Part shown: one piece after another, positions 36,807-44,739 of the stretch
Position numbering within the stretch: the stretch's first letter is position 1
Layout: the number at the start of each line of letters is the position of its first letter
NCBI RefSeq assembly: GCF_900996235.1
Contig: NZ_CAAJGM010000285.1
Location: 170,364-234,363, forward strand
Direction of reading: 5' to 3'
From: Paraburkholderia sp. BCC1885
Lineage (GTDB): Bacteria; Pseudomonadota; Gammaproteobacteria; Burkholderiales; Burkholderiaceae
Length of the DNA: 64,000 nucleotides
The notes under the pieces: generated by a model
Database searches by the model: none
What the model was told of the DNA's origin: nothing
The model's input: only the letters and a program-made list of their open reading frames with translations
Translations under genes and position numbers: made by a program

Positions 36807-37643
36807 ATGGACTGGTTACTGGCGGCCAAGGCGCTGATACTCGGTGTCGTCGAAGGCCTGACCGAATTTTTGCCGGTATCGAGCACGGGCCACCTGATCG
36901 TCGTGGGCAGCCTGCTCGATTTCGATGGCGAGCACGCCAAGACTTTCGATGTCGTGATCCAGCTCGGCGCGATTCTGGCGGTGTGCTGGGAGTATCGACG
37001 GCGCATCGGCAATGTCCTGACCGGTCTGCCGGCGCGGCCTGACGCGCGGCGTTTCGCACTCAACGTGGCGATTGCGACCATTCCGGCGGTGGTGCTCGGC
37101 CTGCTGTTCGAAAAGAGCATCAAGGACGCGCTGTTTTCGCCGCTGCCGGTGGCCTATGCGCTGGTGGTGGGGGGCCTCGTGATCCTGTGGGCGGAGGCGC
37201 GTCAGCGTGTCCGTGGCGCCGCGCCGGCGCGCGTGCAGTCGATTGACGCGCTGGGTCCGCGGGATGCGTTGAAGGTGGGTCTCGCGCAGTGTTTCGCGCT
37301 GATTCCGGGCATGTCGCGGTCGGGTTCGACCATCATCGGCGGCATGCTGTTCGGCCTCGATCGAAAGGTCGCCACCGAGTTTTCTTTTTTCCTCGCCATG
37401 CCGATTATCTTCGGCGCGACGGCCTTCGAACTGGTGCGCGGCTGGCATCTGCTGTCGGCCGATGCGCTGGGAATGTTCACGCTCGGTTTCGCCGCCGCGT
37501 TCGTCAGCGCCTTTGCCTGTGTGCGCTGGCTGCTGCGCTATATCGCGGCGCACGATTTCACGGTGTTCGCGTGGTATCGGATCGCCTTCGGCCTGCTGAT
37601 CCTGTTGCTGGGATATAGCGACGCGCTCGACTGGTCAGATTAG
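36807..37643 (+). CDS. uppP: Undecaprenyl-diphosphatase
   Basis: UppP recycles the C55 lipid carrier for cell-wall synthesis by removing a phosphate from undecaprenyl diphosphate. The 278-residue membrane protein has the BacA signatures EGLTEFLPVSSTGHL near residue 16 and PGMSRSGSTIIGG near 170, with several hydrophobic segments. Its stop overlaps the trmB stop on the other strand by 4 bases. Confidence 0.95.
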   Translation: MDWLLAAKALILGVVEGLTEFLPVSSTGHLIVVGSLLDFDGEHAKTFDVVIQLGAILAVCWEYRRRIGNVLTGLPARPDARRFALNVAIATIPAVVLGLLFEKSIKDALFSPLPVAYALVVGGLVILWAEARQRVRGAAPARVQSIDALGPRDALKVGLAQCFALIPGMSRSGSTIIGGMLFGLDRKVATEFSFFLAMPIIFGATAFELVRGWHLLSADALGMFTLGFAAAFVSAFACVRWLLRYIAAHDFTVFAWYRIAFGLLILLLGYSDALDWSD

Positions 37644-38458
37644 CTGCCGCTGCGTCGTTTGAAGACCAGATCCCACACGCCGTGGCCGAGCCGCAGACCG
37701 CGGCGCTCGAATTTCGTCACCGGACGGTAGTCGGGGCGCGGCGCATAACCGTCCGCGGTGTTTTCCAGAGCGGGGTCCGCACCCAGCACTTCGAGCATCT
37801 GCTCGGCGTAGTTTTGCCAGTCCGTCGCGCAGTGCAGATACGCACCCGGTTTCAGGCGCGAGACGAGCAGCGCGACGAATTTCGGCTGAATCAGACGGCG
37901 CTTGTGATGCCGCGCCTTGTGCCACGGATCGGGGAAAAAGATATGCACGCCGTCGAGGCTATCAGGCGCAATCATGTGCTCGAGCACTTCGACCGCGTCG
38001 TGCTGGATGATGCGGATGTTCGACAGGTTCTGCTCGCCCATTAGCTTGAGCAGCGCGCCGACGCCCGGTTCGTGTACCTCGACGCCCAGAAAATCGTCAC
38101 CGGGACGATGCGCGGCAATTTCCGCCGTCGTCGCGCCCATGCCGAAGCCGATTTCCAGCACGCGCGGCGCCGCGCGCCCAAAGGTCGCGTTCCAGTCGAT
38201 TTCCTGCGGCGTGTAGGGCAGCACGAAACGCGGACCGAATTCGTCCATGGCGCGGCGCTGGCCGGTCGAAACCCGCCCGGCGCGCGTGACGAAGCTGCGG
38301 ATGCGGCGCAGACGCAGCGCTTCTTTCGGATCGCCCGACCCGGTGGTGTCGTCGACGTCAGCGCCAGCGGCTTGCGGCGTGGACGGTTCGGGATTGGCGT
38401 CGTCGGCGGTCGGGGGGAGCTCGCCTGGCTGGCCGGCGTGGTTCGGATCGTGGGTCAT
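37640..38458 (-). CDS. trmB: tRNA (guanine(46)-N7)-methyltransferase
   Basis: TrmB methylates G46 in the tRNA variable loop. The 272-residue protein has the SAM motif VLEIGFGMGATTAEIA, the IFFPDPWHKARHHKRR RNA-binding motif and a C-terminal TKFERRG. The N-terminal ~55 residues are Ala/Asp/Pro-rich and probably disordered; they precede the family core. It faces uppP with overlapping stops. Confidence 0.94.
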   Translation of the reverse strand: MTHDPNHAGQPGELPPTADDANPEPSTPQAAGADVDDTTGSGDPKEALRLRRIRSFVTRAGRVSTGQRRAMDEFGPRFVLPYTPQEIDWNATFGRAAPRVLEIGFGMGATTAEIAAHRPGDDFLGVEVHEPGVGALLKLMGEQNLSNIRIIQHDAVEVLEHMIAPDSLDGVHIFFPDPWHKARHHKRRLIQPKFVALLVSRLKPGAYLHCATDWQNYAEQMLEVLGADPALENTADGYAPRPDYRPVTKFERRGLRLGHGVWDLVFKRRSGS

Positions 38459-38564
38459 CTTCGATGGCTACAAGGGTAGCGGCAAGGGTGAGGGCGGCTG
38501 GGCGGCGCTGTCCGCACTGGAAGGCGCGACGGCGCCGATCGCCACGTTACCGCCCTCAGTACGA

Positions 38565-38589
38565 AAAAGCCGCCTTCGTGGAGGCGGCT
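38565..38589 (-). terminator. Terminator downstream of tRNA-Gly
   Basis: AGCCGCCT (38568-38575) pairs with AGGCGGCT (38582-38589). On the minus strand the hairpin is followed by TTTTTCG, just after the tRNA-Gly gene. Confidence 0.75.
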
Positions 38590-38624
38590 CTCGTGCTGGA
38601 ATTCCGCTGACGGTCAGCTGAATG

Positions 38625-38698
38625 TGGAGCGGGCGATGGGAATCGAACCCACGGCTCTAGCTTGGGAAGCTAGGGTATTACCATTATACGACGCCCGC
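38625..38698 (-). tRNA. tRNA-Gly (CCC)
   Basis: On the minus strand the RNA begins GCGGGCG and ends CGCCCGCTCCA, with encoded CCA (38625-38627). The anticodon stem CTAGC/GCTAG closes TTCCCAA, so the anticodon is CCC. D and T arms are normal (GGTTCGATTC). Confidence 0.97.
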
Positions 38699-38990
38699 AG
38701 AGCGCGCTATTTTACGCGGGATCGGGGCGTTTAGGCAAATGAAGGCGGGCGGGGCGGGTTGGAAACGGGCAAAGGCGATGGGTCCGTGAGCGTCTTGCGG
38801 GCGTGGTGGCCTGAAAACCTGTCGCCCCTTGCCCGCGCCAGCAACATTGCCCGTTGACTTGCGCAGTCCCATCCGGTTCGCCATATGCAACTCTCTGAAT
38901 TAACGAAAAATTCAATGCCGTGTTATGTGGTCTGGTATCTGCGCCTGGTTGTATGGCACCGCGTTTCGGCAAAGTCAATAATTTAAATTT

Positions 38991-39034
38991 ACCGTCAATA
39001 ATCACGTCCCGGATCTCACGTGATTATTGACGGT
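38991..39034. promoter_or_regulatory. Perfect 17-bp inverted repeat with extra half-site
   Basis: ACCGTCAATAATCACGT (38991-39007) is followed after 10 bases by its exact inverse (39018-39034). The core GTCAATAAT also occurs at 38974-38982, 20 bases upstream of the same core in the first arm. No U tract follows, so a terminator is unlikely. The surrounding 38930-39300 is AT-rich. Candidate protein-binding site or folded RNA. Confidence 0.6.
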
Positions 39035-39417
39035 GCCGATTGAAGGCCGCGCATAGGAACAAGAATAATTATCTAAAAAGCATAGCTAAAACAGAGGCAA
39101 CAAGTGCGGAGCCAGAAGCCGCGCCAGACCTTGCATAGCGGCCCGTTCTATGCATGCCTGAATCGCCCCGTCAAAAATGCAACCCAAACCGCATTCAGAA
39201 TGAAAACCCCAAAAAAATATTAAAGATCCGTGAATTCACACCGTATACATCCTTAGCACCATTTCAAATTATTACTGAGAACGGAGTGATCTGAATTTGT
39301 CAAGCGGATCTCCAGGGTAATTCGACGAATACGTGCTCGCAGGAAACAATCGAGGTCAATCCAACCAACTGGCATGGACTTGCGGACTTAGGCGGCCGCG
39401 CTTGCCTGATAAAACAA
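39035..39417. other. AT-rich non-coding stretch before the lipoprotein gene
   Basis: About 380 bases contain no convincing ORF. The sequence is markedly richer in A/T than its surroundings (for example 39060-39090 and 39205-39230), and probably holds the promoter of the lipoprotein at 39418. Confidence 0.5.
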
Positions 39418-40311
39418 ATGAATATGAAAAACAAAGCAATATTGACGGTATCTCTGCTCGCATCGCTGGTTCTGGCGGCATGCGGTGGCGGAGGCGGGGG
39501 TTCCAGTTCGGCGGCGGCGCCGGCTGCAAGCAGTGCGTCGGCACCGGCCGTCGCAAGCGCACCGGCTGCGGCCAGTGCTCCGGCAGCGAACACGCCCGCC
39601 GTCGTCGGCGAGCAGTTGCCGAGTCTGAGCAGCCCGCAGGCTGGCTCCACTGCGGCAACCTCCAACGGCGTGGTCGGAATCTGGTCGACCACATCGGGCA
39701 TTGCAAAGACAACGGCCTTCATCGATCCGCAGAACAACCTGTCCTTCCTGAGCGGCTTGGGCACGGTGGCGACGTCTGAGTTCTTCGGCGTCATCGCGCC
39801 GAGCGGCTCGGCCTGGACGTTGACGTCGGGCGCTGAGTTCGACTCCTTTATCCTGAACACGGTGACATCGGGCTCAGGCACTTTCACGGCCAACCAGACG
39901 TTCAATGGCAGTTACACCGTGGGCACCGGCACGCCGAGCATCGCGTGGACGTATGATCCGGCGAACGCGCTCGCGGTGAGTCAGTCGACGGTGGCCGGCA
40001 CGTGGGCCGAAACCAATTCGTCCATCACGATCACCAGCAGCGGCGCCGTCACCGGCACGCTGAGCAACTGCCCGGTTTCCGGAACGATGCTGCTGGCCAC
40101 CGCCGGTTCCAGCCAGAATCTCTACACGCTGAGCCTCACCACCGGCACGAACACGTCGTGCGCGACGCCGAACGTGACGCTGTCGGGCAATGCGGCGATT
40201 GTGTTCCTGCCGATCCAATCCAGCTCGTTGTATCAGCGCACGATTTTGTACACGCTGCACACGGCGAACAACAGCGCCGTCGCCTACGGCCAGGTGTCGC
40301 CGCAGCAGTAA
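39418..40311 (+). CDS. Putative exported lipoprotein, Ser/Ala-rich linker, function unknown
   Basis: The 297-residue protein has a signal peptide with lipobox LVLAAC (Cys at 22), a GGGGGG run and an Ala/Ser/Pro linker (about 29-70). The remainder is rich in Ser, Thr and Gly with beta-strand-like alternation (WTLTSGAEFDSFILNTVTSGSGTF, NQTFNGSYTVGTG), suggesting an outer-membrane-anchored beta-rich domain. ATG 39418 is followed two codons on by another ATG. I do not recognise the family. Confidence 0.7.
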   Translation: MNMKNKAILTVSLLASLVLAACGGGGGGSSSAAAPAASSASAPAVASAPAAASAPAANTPAVVGEQLPSLSSPQAGSTAATSNGVVGIWSTTSGIAKTTAFIDPQNNLSFLSGLGTVATSEFFGVIAPSGSAWTLTSGAEFDSFILNTVTSGSGTFTANQTFNGSYTVGTGTPSIAWTYDPANALAVSQSTVAGTWAETNSSITITSSGAVTGTLSNCPVSGTMLLATAGSSQNLYTLSLTTGTNTSCATPNVTLSGNAAIVFLPIQSSSLYQRTILYTLHTANNSAVAYGQVSPQQ

Positions 40312-40330
40312 ACAACGCATCGCATCATTA

Positions 40331-40360
40331 CGCCGCCGTCTTCTTATATAGACGGTGGCG
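40331..40360 (+). terminator. Hairpin after the lipoprotein gene
   Basis: CGCCGCCGTC pairs with GACGGTGGCG (one G-U pair) around a 10-base loop, just downstream of the stop at 40311. There is no T run, so it is a weak terminator candidate. Confidence 0.4.
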
Positions 40361-40674
40361 CTGGCCGCTGCGCGATGTATGCCGTGCAGCGGCGCTAATT
40401 GCCGCGCCGACCTCCGGCGCGCGTGATCTTTCTATAACAGTAGATTTCCAGCCACGTCTCCGACGGAGCACCGCGCCCTCGGGCGAAGCGGTGCATCGAC
40501 CTGCCGCCACGGCCGTGCATCCCGGCGTCGACGGTTACAGCGCTTTACACAACGCGTCACATTACAGAGACCTGTCACACATTCCCGCCTAGACTTTCTT
40601 CTGACAACAGAATTTCAGGTCGCGCCGGCCAGCGCGATGCAGCCCGCAAGTCGCGGTGAGGCAGGAGTCGGAGA

Positions 40675-41670
40675 GTGAAGAAAAACCGCAGGATCGCCCC
40701 TGTTCTGAGATGGCCCGCCGCGTTGTGCGGATTGACGCTCGCGTGCGCGGCTCACGCCCAGGAATTCTCTCTGCTTGGCGGCGCGTTGCGCGCCGATCAG
40801 CCGGGCGAGGGTTCATACTCGTGGGGCTTTACCTATTTGCAGGCGCTCGACGAATACAACGCCATCAGCTATTCGTGGCTCAACGAAGGTCATCTGCAGG
40901 ATAACCATCGCGATGGCCTTGCGCTGCAGTACTGGCGCCGCGCGTCGTTCTTCGACCGGCGGCTGTCGCTGGCGGCGGGCGTCGGTATCTACAATTTCTT
41001 CGACACGATTGCCCACGACGACGGCAAGCCTTATGTCGACGGTCACGGCTGGGCGCCCATCGTGAGCATCACGGCCACGTGGTACACCGACGCGCGCTTC
41101 TTCTATCAGTTGCGCGTCAATCAGGTGCTGGCGACGCAAAGCTATAAGACCACCAGTGTTCTGTTCGGCGTCGGTTATGAACTCGATGCGCCGAACGGCC
41201 ACGGCGCGCTCAGCGGCGCAACCAGGCAGAGTGTGTCGAGCGGCGACCAGATCACCGCACTGGCCGGCTGGACCGAGGTGAACAGTTTGAGCTCGCCGGG
41301 CGCGATGGCGGAAAGCGTCGAGTACCGGCATGGCTTCGGCGCGTATTTCGACGGCACGCTGAGCTGGATCGACGAAGGCCATACGCCGCTCAACACGCGC
41401 GACGGCGTGGCTGCGCAGGCGTGGCTGCGCCGCAGTTTCTTCGACGACAAATTGACCCTGGGTGTCGGCGCCGGCCCGTACTTCGCGGTCGACACGCACC
41501 GCAGCCCGGACGGCCAGGATACGGGCGGCCGGGTGTCGATCCTGCTGACGATGTCGGCGGCCTATAGCCTGACGAAGCACTGGATCGCGCGAGCCTCGTG
41601 GAACCGCGTCATGACCACTTACGACAAGGACAGCGACATCTACCTGGGCGGCATCGGCTACCGGTTTTGA
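40675..41670 (+). CDS. Putative outer-membrane beta-barrel made of two homologous halves
   Basis: The 331-residue protein has a signal peptide (1-28, cleavage after AHA) and ends in YRF, typical of outer-membrane barrels. The halves repeat: residues 64-111 (SWLNEGHLQDNHRDG...FFDRRLSLAAGVGIYNFFDT) match 229-274 (SWIDEGHTPLNTRDG...FFDDKLTLGVGAGPYFAVDT), and 145-170 match 307-331 (VGYEL versus IGYRF endings). Start GTG at 40675 has GGAG upstream. No known porin motif is evident. Function unknown; a small barrel or channel is the simplest reading. Confidence 0.75.
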   Translation: MKKNRRIAPVLRWPAALCGLTLACAAHAQEFSLLGGALRADQPGEGSYSWGFTYLQALDEYNAISYSWLNEGHLQDNHRDGLALQYWRRASFFDRRLSLAAGVGIYNFFDTIAHDDGKPYVDGHGWAPIVSITATWYTDARFFYQLRVNQVLATQSYKTTSVLFGVGYELDAPNGHGALSGATRQSVSSGDQITALAGWTEVNSLSSPGAMAESVEYRHGFGAYFDGTLSWIDEGHTPLNTRDGVAAQAWLRRSFFDDKLTLGVGAGPYFAVDTHRSPDGQDTGGRVSILLTMSAAYSLTKHWIARASWNRVMTTYDKDSDIYLGGIGYRF

Positions 41671-41773
41671 GGCGCAAAAAAAACGCCACATGAGGCTACG
41701 GCGGCGTGCCGCGCCGCGTAACCGCACTATCTACGCGCAAAACGGCCCGGCGTGAGCGGGCCCGCTCGGAGTC

Positions 41774-42337
41774 TCAAATCACGAAATACGTCAGCTGCAC
41801 GGCGGCCCGCGTGACGATCATCAAAAGCACCTGCACGATCACGAACAGCAGGATCGGCGAGAGGTCGATGCCGCCCAGATTCGGAATCACCCGGCGCAGC
41901 GGATTCAGAAACGGCGCGGTGAGCTGAAACAGAATCGGCATGGCCGGCGAGCGCGGATTGAGCCACGACAGCAGCGCCATCAGGATGGTCAACCAGATGA
42001 TCAGGTTGAGCGCCCATTTGACGACGGTCAGCAGCGCCACGATCAGCAAGGTGGGCCACAGCGCGAGCGGGTCGACGCCGGTCACGGCCACCATCAGCAT
42101 CACATAGACAACCGCCGCGATCAGGGCGGCGATGATGCTCGCCCAATCGATGCGGCGCGTACTCGGCGCGATGTGCCGCAACGGCAGCACGATCCAGTTG
42201 GTGGCGTGCAGCACGGCGTTCGAAACCGGGTTATACGGTGGCAAGCGGACGACTTGCAGCCACGCGCGCAACAGCAGCGCCGCGCCGAACAGGGTGAAAA
42301 CGGTATTGAGCAGAAAACGGGCGATATCGCCGAACAT
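41774..42337 (-). CDS. YggT family membrane protein
   Basis: The 187-residue protein has two copies of the YggT unit (NPVSNAVLHATNWIVLPLRHI and FQLTAPFLNPLRRVIPNLGGIDLSPI) separated by membrane segments, the usual double-unit architecture. YggT proteins are linked to cell-shape and osmotic phenotypes but lack a biochemical assignment. Confidence 0.9.
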   Translation of the reverse strand: MFGDIARFLLNTVFTLFGAALLLRAWLQVVRLPPYNPVSNAVLHATNWIVLPLRHIAPSTRRIDWASIIAALIAAVVYVMLMVAVTGVDPLALWPTLLIVALLTVVKWALNLIIWLTILMALLSWLNPRSPAMPILFQLTAPFLNPLRRVIPNLGGIDLSPILLFVIVQVLLMIVTRAAVQLTYFVI

Positions 42338-42504
42338 CTCGTGTCCTTTCCTTCAGGGTAGCGTCCGGTGAAAGCCGGACGCCGGGCGCCGGCGCGTCAT
42401 GGTGAGCACGCCGGCGTGTTCATGAGTTTCAGTACCGTGCGCTTGCCGGGCGCGCCTTGCGGCGGGACGTCAGCGCTTCGCAGCGGACGTCACATTATCA
42501 CGGC

Positions 42505-43443
42505 TTACTTGACGCTAGTACCCGCTGACGCCTGATTCAGCGCTCGCGAGAGGGATTCTTCCACGGCGTCCGAGATGGCGTCGAGCGTCGTCGGCGGCGT
42601 GGCGCGGCGGCGCGCCAGTTCGACCGCGCGCCGGGTCATCAGCCCGTACAGCGCGGCGTGGTCGCCGCCGAGCTCTTCGAGCAGGGCGAGCTGCTTGCGC
42701 ACCACGCCCGTATCGCCGCGTGAGACCGGGCCGGCGAGGGCGTCCGGCAAGCCTTTGTCGCGCGCCGTCTGGATCGTGCCGGCGAGCATGGGCAGCAGCG
42801 CGCGCAGTGCGTCGTCCTCGGCAAAACCGAGCGTGCGCCACAGCGCCACGCATTCCGCGAGGCTGCACAGCGCAAAGCTGGCCGCGTAATGGGCGGCGCC
42901 GTGGTAGAGCATGCGGCCGCCGGCGGGAATCGACAGCGGGTGGCAGTCCAGCGCCTTCGCGAGCGCCGTGAGGACTTCCTTGAGCGCGCCGTCGGCCTCG
43001 ATGGTGATCGAGCAGCCGCGGATGCGCTCCATATCTGCGAGTTCGCCGCTGAACAGGTAGAGTGGGTGAAAACCACCGGCCAAAACGCCTTGCTCGCGCG
43101 CGGGCGCCAGCAACTCCACTGGCGAGGCGCCGCTGCAATGCACCAGCGCGCGCAGACGCCCGGTCGAATCCGCTGAGCCATTGAAGCGCAAAGTGTTCGC
43201 GGTCGAACCGATGCTGTCATCCGGAACGGTTAGAAAGACGATATCGGCGGCGTCGGCAACCTGTTGCGGGCTGTTGCAGGCCGTGCAGTGCGCGATCTGA
43301 CCGGCAAGCCGCTGCGCCGATTCCGGCGTGCGGCTCGCGATTGCCGTAACCGGATAGCCGGCCCGGGCGAAGCCGAGCGCGAGGCAGCGGGCGAGGCGCC
43401 CCGCGCCAATGAAGCCGAGACGCGGCAAGGAAGGCTGAGACAT
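42505..43443 (-). CDS. Rossmann-fold protein with DUF2520 domain
   Basis: The 312-residue protein has a Rossmann N terminus (LGFIGAGRLARCLALGFARAG) like pyrroline-5-carboxylate reductase or F420 oxidoreductases, then a helical DUF2520 domain (GGRMLYHGAAHYAASF). The ATG at 43443 is preferred to upstream starts because the fold begins just after it. Enzymatic activity unknown. It is divergent from a small basic protein gene. Confidence 0.85.
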   Translation of the reverse strand: MSQPSLPRLGFIGAGRLARCLALGFARAGYPVTAIASRTPESAQRLAGQIAHCTACNSPQQVADAADIVFLTVPDDSIGSTANTLRFNGSADSTGRLRALVHCSGASPVELLAPAREQGVLAGGFHPLYLFSGELADMERIRGCSITIEADGALKEVLTALAKALDCHPLSIPAGGRMLYHGAAHYAASFALCSLAECVALWRTLGFAEDDALRALLPMLAGTIQTARDKGLPDALAGPVSRGDTGVVRKQLALLEELGGDHAALYGLMTRRAVELARRRATPPTTLDAISDAVEESLSRALNQASAGTSVK

Positions 43444-43733
43444 GGTTCCGGCTTTGGGCGGCATAGCAAACATGAACGGAATAAAACTGGAGTATCGCGC
43501 ATTCATATAGTGGTCGCGAGCCGAAGGCGAACGGCAGACCGGATGGAGCGATGAGCGGCAGGCGTGACGGCGCTATCCTCAGATCAATTTTGGCGCCATA
43601 TGGCGCGCGCAGTGGGTTATCCGCCCGCGCGATGCCCGCAGGCCCAAAAACTGCTCACAATGATTTTGGTCGAAGAAGTGAAGGGTTGCTGTCGGAATTT
43701 TTTATGTCGCGCAGTCAGATTCGGGAGGTGGTT

Positions 43734-43895
43734 ATGAGCATCTTTTCTTACCGAAAGCACTTGCGGTTCTTGACTCATTCACAACGCCGCCGCTGGTGGG
43801 ATCAAAAAAAGCGCCTCACGCCACGCGTCAAGATCAGTGGCGCGTATGTTCCGCCCAATGTCACACGCGAGTTCACTTATGTAAAAGTGGGCTGA
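43734..43895 (+). CDS. Small basic protein of 53 residues, function unknown
   Basis: ATG 43734 follows a strong GGGAGG site. The product (MSIFSYRKHLRFLTHSQRRR at its start) is rich in Arg and Lys, with SGAYVPPNVTREFTYVKVG at the end, and has no membrane segment. A terminator follows. It is probably translated, but I do not recognise a family. An upstream in-frame ATG (43704) would add ten residues. Confidence 0.65.
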   Translation: MSIFSYRKHLRFLTHSQRRRWWDQKKRLTPRVKISGAYVPPNVTREFTYVKVG

Positions 43896-43919
43896 GGACT
43901 ACCCCTTTAAGGGCAAGGG

Positions 43920-43946
43920 ATGCCCGGCCACCGCGCCGGGCATTTC
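43920..43946 (+). terminator. Terminator after the 53-residue gene
   Basis: ATGCCCGGC (43920-43928) pairs with GCCGGGCAT (43935-43943) around a six-base loop; followed by TTTC. Confidence 0.6.
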
Positions 43947-44290
43947 ACGTTTACAGTGTGGCTTCGCGTTTTGCTGCGTTTCGGCCGGCCTTCAGTGCGG
44001 CAGCGATTGAAGTGAATTTGTAATTAAAGATTACCGGTATGAGTGCGCCGAGGTCCCGGCAACCGGTAAAACCCACGTGGGGCAGCGGCTGGTTCGGCGC
44101 AAACCCTTAGTTTTCGAGAGGTTGCGGGTTTTTCGCATGCGGCAACAAATCGCTGCGCATTTCAGTGCTTATACACCAATTGCAATTTGCAACAAATGGG
44201 CACACCGTTACCGATCCTTTTTCGATACATTGAATCTCATAGCATGCATGTCATGCGACACGGTCATCCGGCCGCGCTTGGAGAAGAAAC
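43947..44290. other. Non-coding interval of about 340 bases
   Basis: It contains no convincing gene. An upstream region with AT-rich stretches (44150-44250) probably holds the promoter of the exported protein at 44291. A GGAGAAG site directly precedes that gene. Confidence 0.5.
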
Positions 44291-44590
44291 ATGAAAAAGA
44301 TTATTCCGCTTGTTGTTGCCGCTGCACTGGGTGTGGGCTTCGCTTCCGCTGCGGAGGCGCACGTGTCGGTAGGTATCGGGATCGGTATTCCTGTGGCGCC
44401 GGCTTATCCGGTTTATGCCGCACCGCCGCCGGCCTATTACGCGCCGCCGCCGGTCTATGCTCCGCCGCCGGTTGTCGTGGTGGGCGGTGGTTATGGCTAC
44501 TACGGCCATCCGTACTATCATCGCGGCTATTACGGCCGTGGTTATTACGGACATGGCGGTTATGGCCACGGCGGCTACCGTCACTATTAA
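44291..44590 (+). CDS. Small exported Gly/Tyr/Pro-rich protein
   Basis: The 99-residue protein has a signal peptide (1-23) and a mature part of PPPVYAPPP-type Pro/Tyr repeats followed by GYYGHPYYHRGYYGRGYYGHGG repeats. Such low-complexity secreted proteins are common in Burkholderiaceae and probably extracellular or periplasmic; no specific function can be assigned. Strong GGAGAAG site upstream. Confidence 0.75.
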   Translation: MKKIIPLVVAAALGVGFASAAEAHVSVGIGIGIPVAPAYPVYAAPPPAYYAPPPVYAPPPVVVVGGGYGYYGHPYYHRGYYGRGYYGHGGYGHGGYRHY

Positions 44591-44672
44591 TAGCAGCGGG
44601 CAAGTTGTGCGTTGAGGAGGCTGCAAGTCTCTGACGCACAGCCTGCTGGTGCCCAAGGTTAGCGAAGAAAAC

Positions 44673-44720
44673 AAAACGGCGTAATGCGGGCTCCATTGCC
44701 TGCGTTACGCCGTTTTCATT
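44673..44720. terminator. Long hairpin terminator between the exported protein and ubiD
   Basis: AAAACGGCGTAA (44673-44684) pairs with TTACGCCGTTTT (44705-44716), with partial pairing extending the stem. A-rich and T-rich flanks make it bidirectional between the plus-strand gene and convergent ubiD. Confidence 0.85.
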
Positions 44721-44739
44721 TTGCGGTAGAAGGGATGCG

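Noticed and set aside
38712..39005. Minus-strand ORF of 97 codons near tRNA-Gly
   Set aside because: Overlaps the AT-rich region and the inverted repeat, lacks a start site and has no known domain.
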